From Modestobacter sp. Leaf380 (GTDB taxonomy: Bacteria; Actinomycetota; Actinomycetes; Mycobacteriales; Geodermatophilaceae): DNA of 64,000 nt. Position numbers and translations under genes: made by a program. The DNA is taken from the NCBI RefSeq assembly GCF_001424485.1, contig NZ_LMQC01000025.1, positions 1-64,000 on the forward strand. The letters are read 5' to 3'. Below, piece by piece: positions 27,890 to 36,828 of the stretch. A model generated the notes under the pieces. That model had not been told where the DNA came from, ran no database searches, and saw only the letters and a program-made list of their open reading frames with translations. The number at the start of each line of letters is the position of its first letter. The stretch's first letter is position 1.

Positions 27890-28137
27890 GACGCCTGGGA
27901 GCGGTTGGCGCCGCCGCGGCTGCGGAGCGTGGCGCCGGACTCGCTGAGCAGACGGTGCACGAAGCCGTAGGAGCGCCCGGTGGACGCCGCCAGCAGGCGG
28001 ATGCTCTCCCCGGCGTCGTACCGCTTGCGCAGCTCGTCGGCGAGGGTGTTCCGGTCGTCCCCGGTGATCCGCTTGCCCTTGCCCAGTTCGGCGGCAGCGT
28101 CCGCTGCGGTCGAGTCGGCTGCGTTCGAGTCGGCCAT
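27886..28137 (-). CDS. Small helix-turn-helix protein
   Basis: An 83-residue protein. The C-terminal two thirds, KGKRITGDDRNTLADELRKR then SIRLLAASTGRSYGFVHRLL and ATLRSRGGANR, match a conserved actinobacterial HTH family in which the recognition helix SYGFVHRLLSE is nearly invariant. DNA targets are unknown. The ATG at 28137 follows GGAGGGG with good spacing; the acidic first 20 residues are variable. Translationally coupled to the enoyl-CoA hydratase. Confidence 0.85.
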   Translation of the reverse strand: MADSNAADSTAADAAAELGKGKRITGDDRNTLADELRKRYDAGESIRLLAASTGRSYGFVHRLLSESGATLRSRGGANRSQAS

Positions 28138-28300
28138 GACTCCCCTCCGTGCCAGCGTCTCCACGCCCGCCGCGGACGGCGGTCGTGGTCCCCCACTGGT
28201 CTGCCGGTGCCGCGTCCTGGTGACGTCGGCCTCCCACAAGGATGATCACCCCTGTGCGACCGTCGCGCCCGCTGACGACCGGAATGCCCCGGCCGGTCGC

Positions 28301-29434
28301 TCAGACCCCCCGTGCGGCCCCGACGACGACGTCGACGACCCGGTCGACCTCCTCCGCCGTCAGGTCGTTGGCCATGGGGAGGGCGAGTGCCCGCGCGGCC
28401 AGCGCCTCGGTGACGTCCAGCGGCCCGTGCCGGGGCGCGTCGGCGTACGCCGGGTGCCGGTGGGCCGGCCGGTCGTAGTAGGCCGTGATGCCCACCCGGC
28501 CGCTCGCCCCGGCCGCGAGGACCGCCGTCCGGGTCTCCGGGTCCGGCGCCGTGACGTAGCCGGCCTGCCACGTGCCGCCGGCATTGCCGACCTGGAACCG
28601 GAAGCCGAGCGGCGTCAGGTGCTCCCGGTAGTGCGCGGCAATCGCACGACGACGGGCCAGCACCGTGTCGAAGGTGTCGAGGACGGCCAGCGCCGACGCC
28701 GCGTGCAGCTCGTCCATCTTGGCGTTGATCCCGGCGTAGCCGGCGATCCTGCCCTCGGTGAAGCCGAAGGAGTGCAGCGCGTCGACCCGTGCCAGCAGGT
28801 CCTCGTCGAGGGTGGTCACCAGGCCGCCCTCCCCGATGGCGAAGGACTTCGTGGCGTGGAAGGAGTACACGTGGGGTGTCGCCTCCCGACCGCTGCGGGC
28901 CCCGCTGTCGTCGGTGGCCCCGAAGCCCGCGGCGGCGTCGACGACGAGCGGCACCTCGGCTGCGTCGCAGACCGCCTGCCACCGCCGTTGCAGGTCCGCA
29001 CGCGGCGGCGTCCCGAACGTGTGGGTCGCCAGGACGGCCGCCACCTGGCCACCGTGGTCGGACAGCGCGTCGGCGAGCGCGTCGGCGTCCATCTGCCAAC
29101 CGGCGGGCTCCACGTCGACGAAGAGCGGCTGGTGCCCGAGGACGCGGACGGCGCCGGCGGTCGCGACGAAGGTGTACGAGGGCACGACCACGAGGGGCAG
29201 CTCGGTGGTGCCCCGGGCGTCCATGACGGCCCGGAGGGCGACGACCAGGCCGCTGGTCGCGTTGGTGACCGGCACGCAGCCGACCCCGCCCAGGTAGTCG
29301 GACAACCGGCTCCGCAGCAGGCGCTCGCAGGGCCCGCCGTTGGAGAAGAACCGCGCCTCCTCGGCCAACCGGTAGTAGGCCCCGAGAGCCGACAGGGAGG
29401 GCAGCTGGGGCCGCAGGAAGGGTACTGCGTTCAC
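28301..29434 (-). CDS. DegT/DnrJ/EryC1/StrS-family PLP aminotransferase
   Basis: A 377-residue sugar aminotransferase-like enzyme. The PLP lysine is Lys196 in SFHATKSFAIGEGG, the cofactor-nitrogen aspartate is Asp166 in VVDAAAGFG, and the family opening PFLRPQLPSLSAL and VTNATSGLVVAL are present. Members aminate keto-sugars for surface glycans or natural products. It starts with GTG overlapping the stop of the glycosyltransferase-like gene (GTGA), so the two are a dedicated pair. No other sugar-nucleotide genes are nearby. Confidence 0.9.
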   Translation of the reverse strand: MNAVPFLRPQLPSLSALGAYYRLAEEARFFSNGGPCERLLRSRLSDYLGGVGCVPVTNATSGLVVALRAVMDARGTTELPLVVVPSYTFVATAGAVRVLGHQPLFVDVEPAGWQMDADALADALSDHGGQVAAVLATHTFGTPPRADLQRRWQAVCDAAEVPLVVDAAAGFGATDDSGARSGREATPHVYSFHATKSFAIGEGGLVTTLDEDLLARVDALHSFGFTEGRIAGYAGINAKMDELHAASALAVLDTFDTVLARRRAIAAHYREHLTPLGFRFQVGNAGGTWQAGYVTAPDPETRTAVLAAGASGRVGITAYYDRPAHRHPAYADAPRHGPLDVTEALAARALALPMANDLTAEEVDRVVDVVVGAARGV

Positions 29435-30390
29435 GCCCGGCCCTCCGGCGCGACGTCGATCCCGCGGTCCTGCGCCCAGGCCGCGGTCTCGGCTGCCACG
29501 GTCGACCAGTCGACGGCTGCCGTCCGCGTGCTGAGCTCGTGCCGCGCCCCGGGGATCGGGGCCTCCATGTGGTGGACGAGCTCGGGGTCGGAGGCGAAGA
29601 GCGTCCGCCGCCGCGAGGGACGACGTAGCGACCGGGCGCTGGCAGCGAGCCGGATGGACCCGCGGGCCAGTGCGCGCGGCCAGCCGGAGGGCGGGGTGGA
29701 CCGGAACGGGAAGAGGTCGACGCCCAGCTCGGCGGCGGTGAACGGGAGGTAGCCGCCGGCGACCATCCAGCTCGTCTGGTCCCAGGCCCCGCCGCTGAGG
29801 GCGCAGAACCGCAACAGCCGGAGGTCCTCGCGCAGGGTCCCGACGCGCAGACCGAACGTGCTGGTGGCGTACGCGGCCGGGTACCAGTCGAGACCGTGCA
29901 GGGAGACCGCAGCCGCGCCCGCGCCGGGCTGGTCCTGCTCGACGACCCGACGACGGCTGGCGGCCACGTCCAGGGCGCCGGACCCGTACACGGTCAGGTA
30001 GTCGGCCTGGGGCAGACCGGCGGCTCCCTCCGCCAGCCGACGCAGGGCGTCGGGGCGGTACAGGTAGTCGTCCTCGGCGAACCAGAGGAACGTGTCCAGC
30101 GGCGTCGCGCGGGCCGCCTCACGGCTGAAGGTGGTGCGCAGCGACCGGCGGTCGCTGCCTCCCCGGATGTCCACGACCTCACCGCTGGACTCCATCAGGG
30201 TCAGGAGGCGACCGGGGCGCACCTGGTCGTTGACGAAGACCAGCTCGGGAGCGTGGTCCAGCTCCTCGGCCGCGCGCAGCAGGGACGCCAGTGCCAGCGT
30301 CTTGCTGTAGTAGTCGGGCCGCGGCTTCGTGTTCTCCCCGCCGTAGTGGCGGTAGAGGACGCGGATCGGCGACGGGCCGGCGGTGGGCAC
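29431..30390 (-). CDS. Glycosyltransferase-like protein of unknown specificity
   Basis: A 319-residue soluble protein. After VLYRHYGGENTKPRPDYYSK it has an alternating alpha/beta half and the metal-site-like motif FAEDDYLYRP (Asp-Asp at 107-108), which resembles the DxD region of GT-A glycosyltransferases; GSGALDVAAS and WMVAGGYLPF follow. I do not recognise a named family. The GTG at 30390 has GAGGAG five bases upstream, a strong ribosome site that decides the start. Its stop overlaps the DegT aminotransferase gene, suggesting both make or attach an amino sugar. Confidence 0.72.
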   Translation of the reverse strand: MPTAGPSPIRVLYRHYGGENTKPRPDYYSKTLALASLLRAAEELDHAPELVFVNDQVRPGRLLTLMESSGEVVDIRGGSDRRSLRTTFSREAARATPLDTFLWFAEDDYLYRPDALRRLAEGAAGLPQADYLTVYGSGALDVAASRRRVVEQDQPGAGAAAVSLHGLDWYPAAYATSTFGLRVGTLREDLRLLRFCALSGGAWDQTSWMVAGGYLPFTAAELGVDLFPFRSTPPSGWPRALARGSIRLAASARSLRRPSRRRTLFASDPELVHHMEAPIPGARHELSTRTAAVDWSTVAAETAAWAQDRGIDVAPEGRA

Positions 30391-30771
30391 GGGGACTCCT
30401 CGGGTCGGCGGCGCCCGAGGACGGTGGCCCTGGGCACGACAGGGCACCCGACGTCGAGCCGACCGGGCGCCCCCGGACCGCGGCGCGCGACCGGCGGCAC
30501 GCCACGACTCGCCGCGCACCCCGTCCGGCCCGTACCGCGACCTGATCTGTCGCGAGCATGGCAGACGTAGGCCCTGGCGAGGGGCTCGGTCATCCTTTCG
30601 AGGGACCGGCGCGCGCGGTCCGTGACCCGTGTGGTGCGGCACGACCACGGACCGCGAACGACTTGCCATCGACTGTCCCCACGGAGGTCCTGGCCTCGTC
30701 GGTCGCCCGCGGCCGGGTGGGAGCGTGGCCGACGAGGACGCGGCGTTCAAGGCGCGTCGTCGGAGCCTCGA
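30391..30771. other. 381-base gap upstream of glycosyltransferase-like gene
   Basis: No gene is supported here. A 9-bp inverted repeat CCTCGTCGG/CCGACGAGG at 30694-30737 with a long loop may end transcription from the ABC-F gene on the minus strand. The promoter of the downstream pair should lie at 30400-30650, but I see no convincing -10/-35 pair. Confidence 0.4.
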
Positions 30772-32382
<1,611 letters not shown>

Positions 32383-32411
32383 GGTACTGGCGTCGGGGGC
32401 TGGAACCGACC

Positions 32412-32447
32412 CCTTCCCGGGGTGACATCGGTGGCACCCCGGGGAGG
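32412..32447. terminator. Terminator hairpin after enoyl-CoA hydratase gene (32455)
   Basis: A 13-bp stem with one wobble pair (CCTTCCCGGGGTG against CACCCCGGGGAGG) and a ten-base loop, eight bases past the minus-strand stop at 32455. Confidence 0.7.
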
Positions 32448-32454
32448 GTGGTGG

Positions 32455-33222
32455 TCAGCGGCCGGTCCACCCCGGGGCCTGCCGGCTGGTGAACGCAGCG
32501 ACTCCGGCGGCGAAGTCGGCCGAGCCGTACACCCGGTCCAGGACGTCGTCGGCCTGCACCGGCACCGCGGCGGCGTGCAGCCGGCGCAGCGTCTCCTTGG
32601 CCGCCCACTGGGTGAGCGGGGCGTTGGCCAGCAGCTTGCCGACGACGTCGGCCGTGGTGGCGGTGACGTCGTCGGTCACCCGGGTGACGAACCCGGCGCT
32701 GCGGGCCTCCTCGACGTCGAGCAGCCGGGCGGTCATCACCATGTCGACGGTCCGGGCGTGCCCGAAGTGCCGCAGGGTGAGCGCGTAGCTGGCCGCGGAC
32801 AACGTGTTGCCCAGCGTGCGGGCGATCGGGTAGCCGAAGCGGGCCGACCGGTCGGCGACCCGCAGGTCGGCGGCCGCGGCGATGGCCAGGCCGCCGCCGA
32901 TGCAGAACCCGTCGATCGCCGCGACCACCGGCACGGTGACGGCGAGCAGCCGTCCGATGGTGGCGTCGATGCGGGCCTCGTAGGCCACCCCGGCCGGTCC
33001 GTCGAAACCGGCGAACTGGGCGATGTCGGTGCCGGCGACGAAGGCCTGGCCCCCGGCGCCACGCAGCACCACGACCCGGATCTCGTCGTCAGCGTCGGCG
33101 CGCTCGCACGCCTCGACCAGTCCCTCGTACATCGCGAACGTCATCGCGTTGCGCTGGGCGGGCCGGTCGAAGGTCACCGACAGGACCGGCCCCTCGACCG
33201 CGACCCGGATGTCGGCGCTCAT
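32455..33222 (-). CDS. Enoyl-CoA hydratase/isomerase family protein
   Basis: A 255-residue crotonase-fold enzyme with FDRPAQRNAMTFAMYEGL, the oxyanion segment GGQAFVAGTDIAQF and DGFCIGGGLAIAAAADLR. FGYPIARTLGNT occupies the place where many hydratases have a catalytic glutamate, so the exact reaction is uncertain. The ATG overlaps the CaiB/BaiF stop (ATGA), and the pair CoA-transferase plus hydratase is a common arrangement for breakdown of an unusual carboxylic acid via its CoA ester. Confidence 0.9.
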   Translation of the reverse strand: MSADIRVAVEGPVLSVTFDRPAQRNAMTFAMYEGLVEACERADADDEIRVVVLRGAGGQAFVAGTDIAQFAGFDGPAGVAYEARIDATIGRLLAVTVPVVAAIDGFCIGGGLAIAAAADLRVADRSARFGYPIARTLGNTLSAASYALTLRHFGHARTVDMVMTARLLDVEEARSAGFVTRVTDDVTATTADVVGKLLANAPLTQWAAKETLRRLHAAAVPVQADDVLDRVYGSADFAAGVAAFTSRQAPGWTGR

Positions 33223-34361
33223 GCCGGCGCCCCGGTCGTCGAGGACCCCAGCGGCGGGCCGGCGTTGTCCCGCCGGGTGGGCGTGCGGGAGAAGCGCATC
33301 GGCGAGCCCAGCTGGGTGACGGGGCCGATGGTCGGGTGCTCGGCCTCCCAGAGGAAGTCCCGGGCGGTGAGCGCCTCGTCGGTGAAGACCTCGTCGTAGG
33401 TCTGGATCGGCGCGCAGGGCACGCCGCCTCCCTGGAGGGCGTCGAGCACCTGCGCGGTGGTCAGCGTGGAGGTGACCTCCTCGATCGCCGCGATCAGGGC
33501 CGGGCGGTTCGCCATCCGGGCGCTGTTGTCGACGAATCGGGGGTCCTCGGGCAGCGCGTCCAACCCGAGGGCCGTGCAGAACCGCAGCCACAGGCCAGGC
33601 GTGTTCGCGCCCACCGTCACATGACCGTCCGTGGTGACGACGGCCTGGTAGGGCGCCTGGGACTGGTGCGCAGCGCCCTGCGGGCCGGCGACGCCGCCGT
33701 CGCCGAAGTACCGGCCGGCCTCCCACACCGCCAGGGACACCCCGGACTCGTACAGCGAGACGTCCAGGTGCTGGCCCTGACCGGAGCGGTCCCGCTCGCG
33801 CAGGGCAGCGGTGACCCCGAGCGCCACGTAGAGCGCGCACACCAGGTCGCACACCGGGACGCCGACCTTGGCCGGCCCCGAGTCCGGGAACCCGGTGATG
33901 CTCATCAGGCCCGAGCGGGCCTGCGCCATGACGTCCAGGCCCGGCTGCTGGGCCAGCGGCCCGTCCTGCCCCCAGCCCGAGGCCGAGGCGTAGACCAGCC
34001 GAGGGTGGTCGGCGGCCAGGTCCTCGTAGCCCAGCCCGAGCCGGCGCATCGCGCCCGGGCGGAGGTTCTCCACCAGCACGTCGGCGTCGGCGACGAGGTC
34101 GAGGAAGGCGGCGCGGCCCTCCTCGGACTTCAGGTCCAGCGCGACGGACTCCTTGTTCCGGTTGATCCGCAGGAACGCCGAGCCCTCCCCCTGCACGAGG
34201 GGGGCGTTGCCGCGGACGAAGTCGCCGGTGCCCGGGGTCTCCACCTTCACCACCCGGGCACCCAGGTCGGCCAGCTGCATGCTGGCCCAGGGCGCGGCGA
34301 TGAAGGAGCCGACCTCGACGACGGTGACGCCGGTCAGCGGTGGTGCGGTCGGTGCGGTCAC
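33219..34361 (-). CDS. CaiB/BaiF-family CoA-transferase
   Basis: A 380-residue class III CoA-transferase. It opens LTGVTVVEVGSFIAAPWAS, then has LGARVVKVETPGTGDFVRG with the Glu/Asp region, INRNKESVALDLKSEEGR and DVLVENLRPGAMRRLGLGY, the conserved core. It moves CoA between carboxylic acids. The GTG start has AGAGGA seven bases upstream. It is followed by the coupled enoyl-CoA hydratase, and preceded by a GntP permease: uptake, CoA activation and hydration of one organic acid is a reasonable reading. Confidence 0.92.
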   Translation of the reverse strand: MTAPTAPPLTGVTVVEVGSFIAAPWASMQLADLGARVVKVETPGTGDFVRGNAPLVQGEGSAFLRINRNKESVALDLKSEEGRAAFLDLVADADVLVENLRPGAMRRLGLGYEDLAADHPRLVYASASGWGQDGPLAQQPGLDVMAQARSGLMSITGFPDSGPAKVGVPVCDLVCALYVALGVTAALRERDRSGQGQHLDVSLYESGVSLAVWEAGRYFGDGGVAGPQGAAHQSQAPYQAVVTTDGHVTVGANTPGLWLRFCTALGLDALPEDPRFVDNSARMANRPALIAAIEEVTSTLTTAQVLDALQGGGVPCAPIQTYDEVFTDEALTARDFLWEAEHPTIGPVTQLGSPMRFSRTPTRRDNAGPPLGSSTTGAPA

Positions 34362-34401
34362 GTGCGGGTCCTCTCGCTGGTGGGGTCGGTCGGGTGTGCT
34401 G

Positions 34402-35826
34402 TCACAGCACGAGGCTCAGCAGCAGGACGACGCCCAGCCCGACGACCGAGGCCACCGAGGTCGACGTCCCGACGACCTTGACGGCGCCCTTGGTGGTCTG
34501 ACCCAGCAGGTTCTTGGCCATCCAGAAGAAGTTGCTGTGCACCGTCATCAGGAACAGCGCGCCGGAGGCGGCGGCCAGTGCGATGAGCACCGGGTCGATG
34601 CCGGCGCCGGCGGCGACCGGGCCGAGGATGCCGGCGGCGGTGATGGCCGCGACGCTGACCGAGCCGATGGCCACGTGCAGCACGACGGCGATCAGCCAGG
34701 CCAGCAGGATCGGCGGACCGGCGCTGGACTCGAAGAACTGGCCCAGGACGTCGCCCAGGCCGGTGGCCTTGACCAGCCCGGCCAGCGAACCGCCCAGGCC
34801 GGTGAGCAGCAGCACCTCACCGAGGTTGGTGAACGAGCGGTCCAGGGACCGCTTGACCCCGGTCTGCCCGCGGTACACCTGCACCAGGACGACGGAGGCG
34901 AAGGCGCCGATGAGCAGGGCGATGGTCGGCGTCGCCAGGAACGTCAGCAGCGCGGCCTCGACGCCGAACACGTCGGTGAGCGAACCGGCGGCGATGAGCA
35001 GCAGCGAGACCACCACCGGGGCGACGGCGAGCCCGATGGGCACCCGTCGTCCCTCGGTCTGCGTCTCGGTCCGGGCGGGCGCGGTGGCCACGGCGCCGCC
35101 GGCACCGCCCGGAGGGGCGGAGCCCCCGGCGGACCCGTCCTCGGGCAGGTCCACGCCGTCGAGGCGGTCGAAGGTGACCCGGTCCTCGTCGGTCGCCGGG
35201 TCCCAGAACCGGGTGCGCTCGATGAGCACCTGCAGCACGAAGACGGTGACCACGATGGTGACGGCGCCGGCGAGGGTGCCGAAGAGCAGGTAGCGCCACA
35301 GCGGGATGTCGATGACGCCGGCCAGGGCCAGCGAGCCGACGCTGGGGATCATCATGGTGAGGCCGACGAGGATGCCGGTGACCAGCGCGGAGGCGACCCG
35401 CGGGATGCCCTTGTCCCCCACCGTTCGGGCCATGCCGCGGGCGATCGGGGCGGTCACCACCAGCATGACGTCGGCGAAGATCGACTGCAGCGCCGTGCCC
35501 GCGGTGACGGCGAGGGCGTAGGGCGAGCGCCGGGGCCCGAAGGCCCGCAGCAGCCCGCGGACGATCCGGTCGATGACGCCCAGCTCGCTCATCGTCGTCC
35601 CCAGCGTGATGCCGAAGGCGATGAGCAGGCCGATCTCGGCCAGGATCGAGCCGAAGCCGGTGGTGAGGGTCTCCACCGTGCCGTCCAGGCCGAGTCCCGA
35701 GGCGATGCCGAGGTAGAGGATGCCGGCCAGCAGGGCGAAGACCGGGTGGACCTTGAGCAGCACGATCAGGGCGATGACGCCGATGATCGTGATGGCGGTG
35801 TGCATCAGCAGGATGCCGTCGGACAT
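34402..35826 (-). CDS. GntP-family gluconate/organic-acid permease
   Basis: A 474-residue integral membrane protein with about twelve helices and a cytoplasmic acidic/Gly-rich insert (about residues 225-275). The segments IADVMLVVTAPIARGMAR-like and TVHSNFFWMAKNLLGQTTKGAVK near the C-terminus are GntP signatures. The family imports gluconate, fructuronate, glycerate or similar acids with protons. The ATG at 35826 follows GAAGG. It is divergent from a FadR-type regulator with paired operators between the two genes, so induction by the transported acid or its CoA ester is likely. Confidence 0.9.
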   Translation of the reverse strand: MSDGILLMHTAITIIGVIALIVLLKVHPVFALLAGILYLGIASGLGLDGTVETLTTGFGSILAEIGLLIAFGITLGTTMSELGVIDRIVRGLLRAFGPRRSPYALAVTAGTALQSIFADVMLVVTAPIARGMARTVGDKGIPRVASALVTGILVGLTMMIPSVGSLALAGVIDIPLWRYLLFGTLAGAVTIVVTVFVLQVLIERTRFWDPATDEDRVTFDRLDGVDLPEDGSAGGSAPPGGAGGAVATAPARTETQTEGRRVPIGLAVAPVVVSLLLIAAGSLTDVFGVEAALLTFLATPTIALLIGAFASVVLVQVYRGQTGVKRSLDRSFTNLGEVLLLTGLGGSLAGLVKATGLGDVLGQFFESSAGPPILLAWLIAVVLHVAIGSVSVAAITAAGILGPVAAGAGIDPVLIALAAASGALFLMTVHSNFFWMAKNLLGQTTKGAVKVVGTSTSVASVVGLGVVLLLSLVL

Positions 35827-35890
35827 GGGCGCGGACCTTCGTGTCGGCCGCGTCCGGGTGGGCGCGGCGCCTCGGCAGCGAGGCGGTGTG

Positions 35891-35915
35891 TGGTCGGACC
35901 TCAGTGGTCGGACCA
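35891..35915. promoter_or_regulatory. Two FadR/GntR-type operators between gntP-like and regulator genes
   Basis: Two copies of TGGTCGGACC lie 14 bases apart (35891-35900 and 35905-35914; the second extends to TGGTCGGACCA). The T-GGTC-x-GACC-A shape is the established half-site pattern for FadR-subfamily GntR regulators. The region lies about 65 bases upstream of the permease start and 125 bases upstream of the regulator start, suited to control the permease operon. Confidence 0.7.
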
Positions 35916-36027
35916 CACCGTAGCGGGGCACCTGTGACCTGGGCTACTCCGGCCCTCTTGGTTCCGTTGGCGTGTCGAGGGCGGCACCCGGCCCGCAGGG
36001 AGGGCGCCCGGGGCGCTGACGTGCTCG

Positions 36028-36033
36028 TACGCT
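36028..36033 (+). promoter_or_regulatory. -10 box (TACGCT), leaderless start of FadR-type regulator
   Basis: TACGCT, six bases, then GTG at 36040, without a ribosome site. Confidence 0.55.
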
Positions 36034-36039
36034 CACCCC

Positions 36040-36732
36040 GTGCGGGCCACCGAGATCGTCCTGCGGCACGTCGAGGACCAGCTGCAGGACGGGTCGCTGC
36101 TCGTCGGCATGCGACTGCCCGGGGAACGGGCGCTGGCCGAGCAGTGCGGGGTGTCCCGCGGCTCGGTGCGCGAGGCCCTGCAGGTGCTCGCCGCCATGGG
36201 CGTCGTCCGCCGGTCGGTGGGCTCCGGCGCCGACGCCGGTGCGGTGCTCATCGCCGAACCGCTCGCCCCGCTGAGCTCCGCGCTGCGGCTGCACGTGGCC
36301 ACCAGGGCCTTCCCGGTCGCCGACGTCGTGGAGACCCGGGTGATGCTGGAGTCCGGTGCGGTCGCCGCCGCCGCCCGCGCCGGCGCACCGCTGGACGGCG
36401 TGCTGGAGCTCCTCGCCGCCATGGAGGACCGGGCCCTCGACGTCCGCGCCTTCCTGCACCTGGACGCCCAGCTCCACGTGGCCATGGCCGAGCTGTCGGG
36501 CAACGTGCTGGTGGGCGCCGTGATGGCCTCGCTGCGGTCCTCCATCGAGACCTACGTGCAGGCCTCGGTCCCGCACGTGGCCGACTGGGACTCCCTGCTG
36601 GACCGGCTCCGCCGGGAGCACCGCGGGGTCGTGGAGGCCATCGCCGCCGCGGACCCGGACGCTGCCGCCGACCTCGTCTCCCGGCACATCCGGGGCTTCT
36701 ACGCCTCCTCGGGGCTGTCACCCGCTCCCTGA
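36040..36732 (+). CDS. GntR-family transcriptional regulator, FadR subfamily
   Basis: A 230-residue repressor/activator. The winged helix at residues 5-70 includes GERALAEQCGVSRGSVREAL and ends GVVRRSVGSGADAG; the FCD effector domain (about 85-225) keeps the acid and histidines that bind a metal and a carboxylate ligand (VVETRVMLE, HLDAQLHVAMAE, VSRHI). The GTG is preceded by a leaderless -10 box. Divergent from the GntP-CaiB-hydratase run, whose control region holds two matching operators, so it most likely regulates that set. Confidence 0.92.
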   Translation: MRATEIVLRHVEDQLQDGSLLVGMRLPGERALAEQCGVSRGSVREALQVLAAMGVVRRSVGSGADAGAVLIAEPLAPLSSALRLHVATRAFPVADVVETRVMLESGAVAAAARAGAPLDGVLELLAAMEDRALDVRAFLHLDAQLHVAMAELSGNVLVGAVMASLRSSIETYVQASVPHVADWDSLLDRLRREHRGVVEAIAAADPDAAADLVSRHIRGFYASSGLSPAP

Positions 36733-36828
36733 CCGCTGCGGGCGCCCCGGCGCACCCCTACCGTGGTCGGGAGGCCCCGCCGACCACTCCACCCCGACGT
36801 CCACCCGCAGCCCGGCCCGGAGGTGACC

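Noticed and set aside
30201-30593. 130-codon minus-strand frame starting MTEPLARAYVCHARD
   Set aside because: No usable ribosome site spacing and it overlaps the well-supported start of the glycosyltransferase-like gene in another frame.
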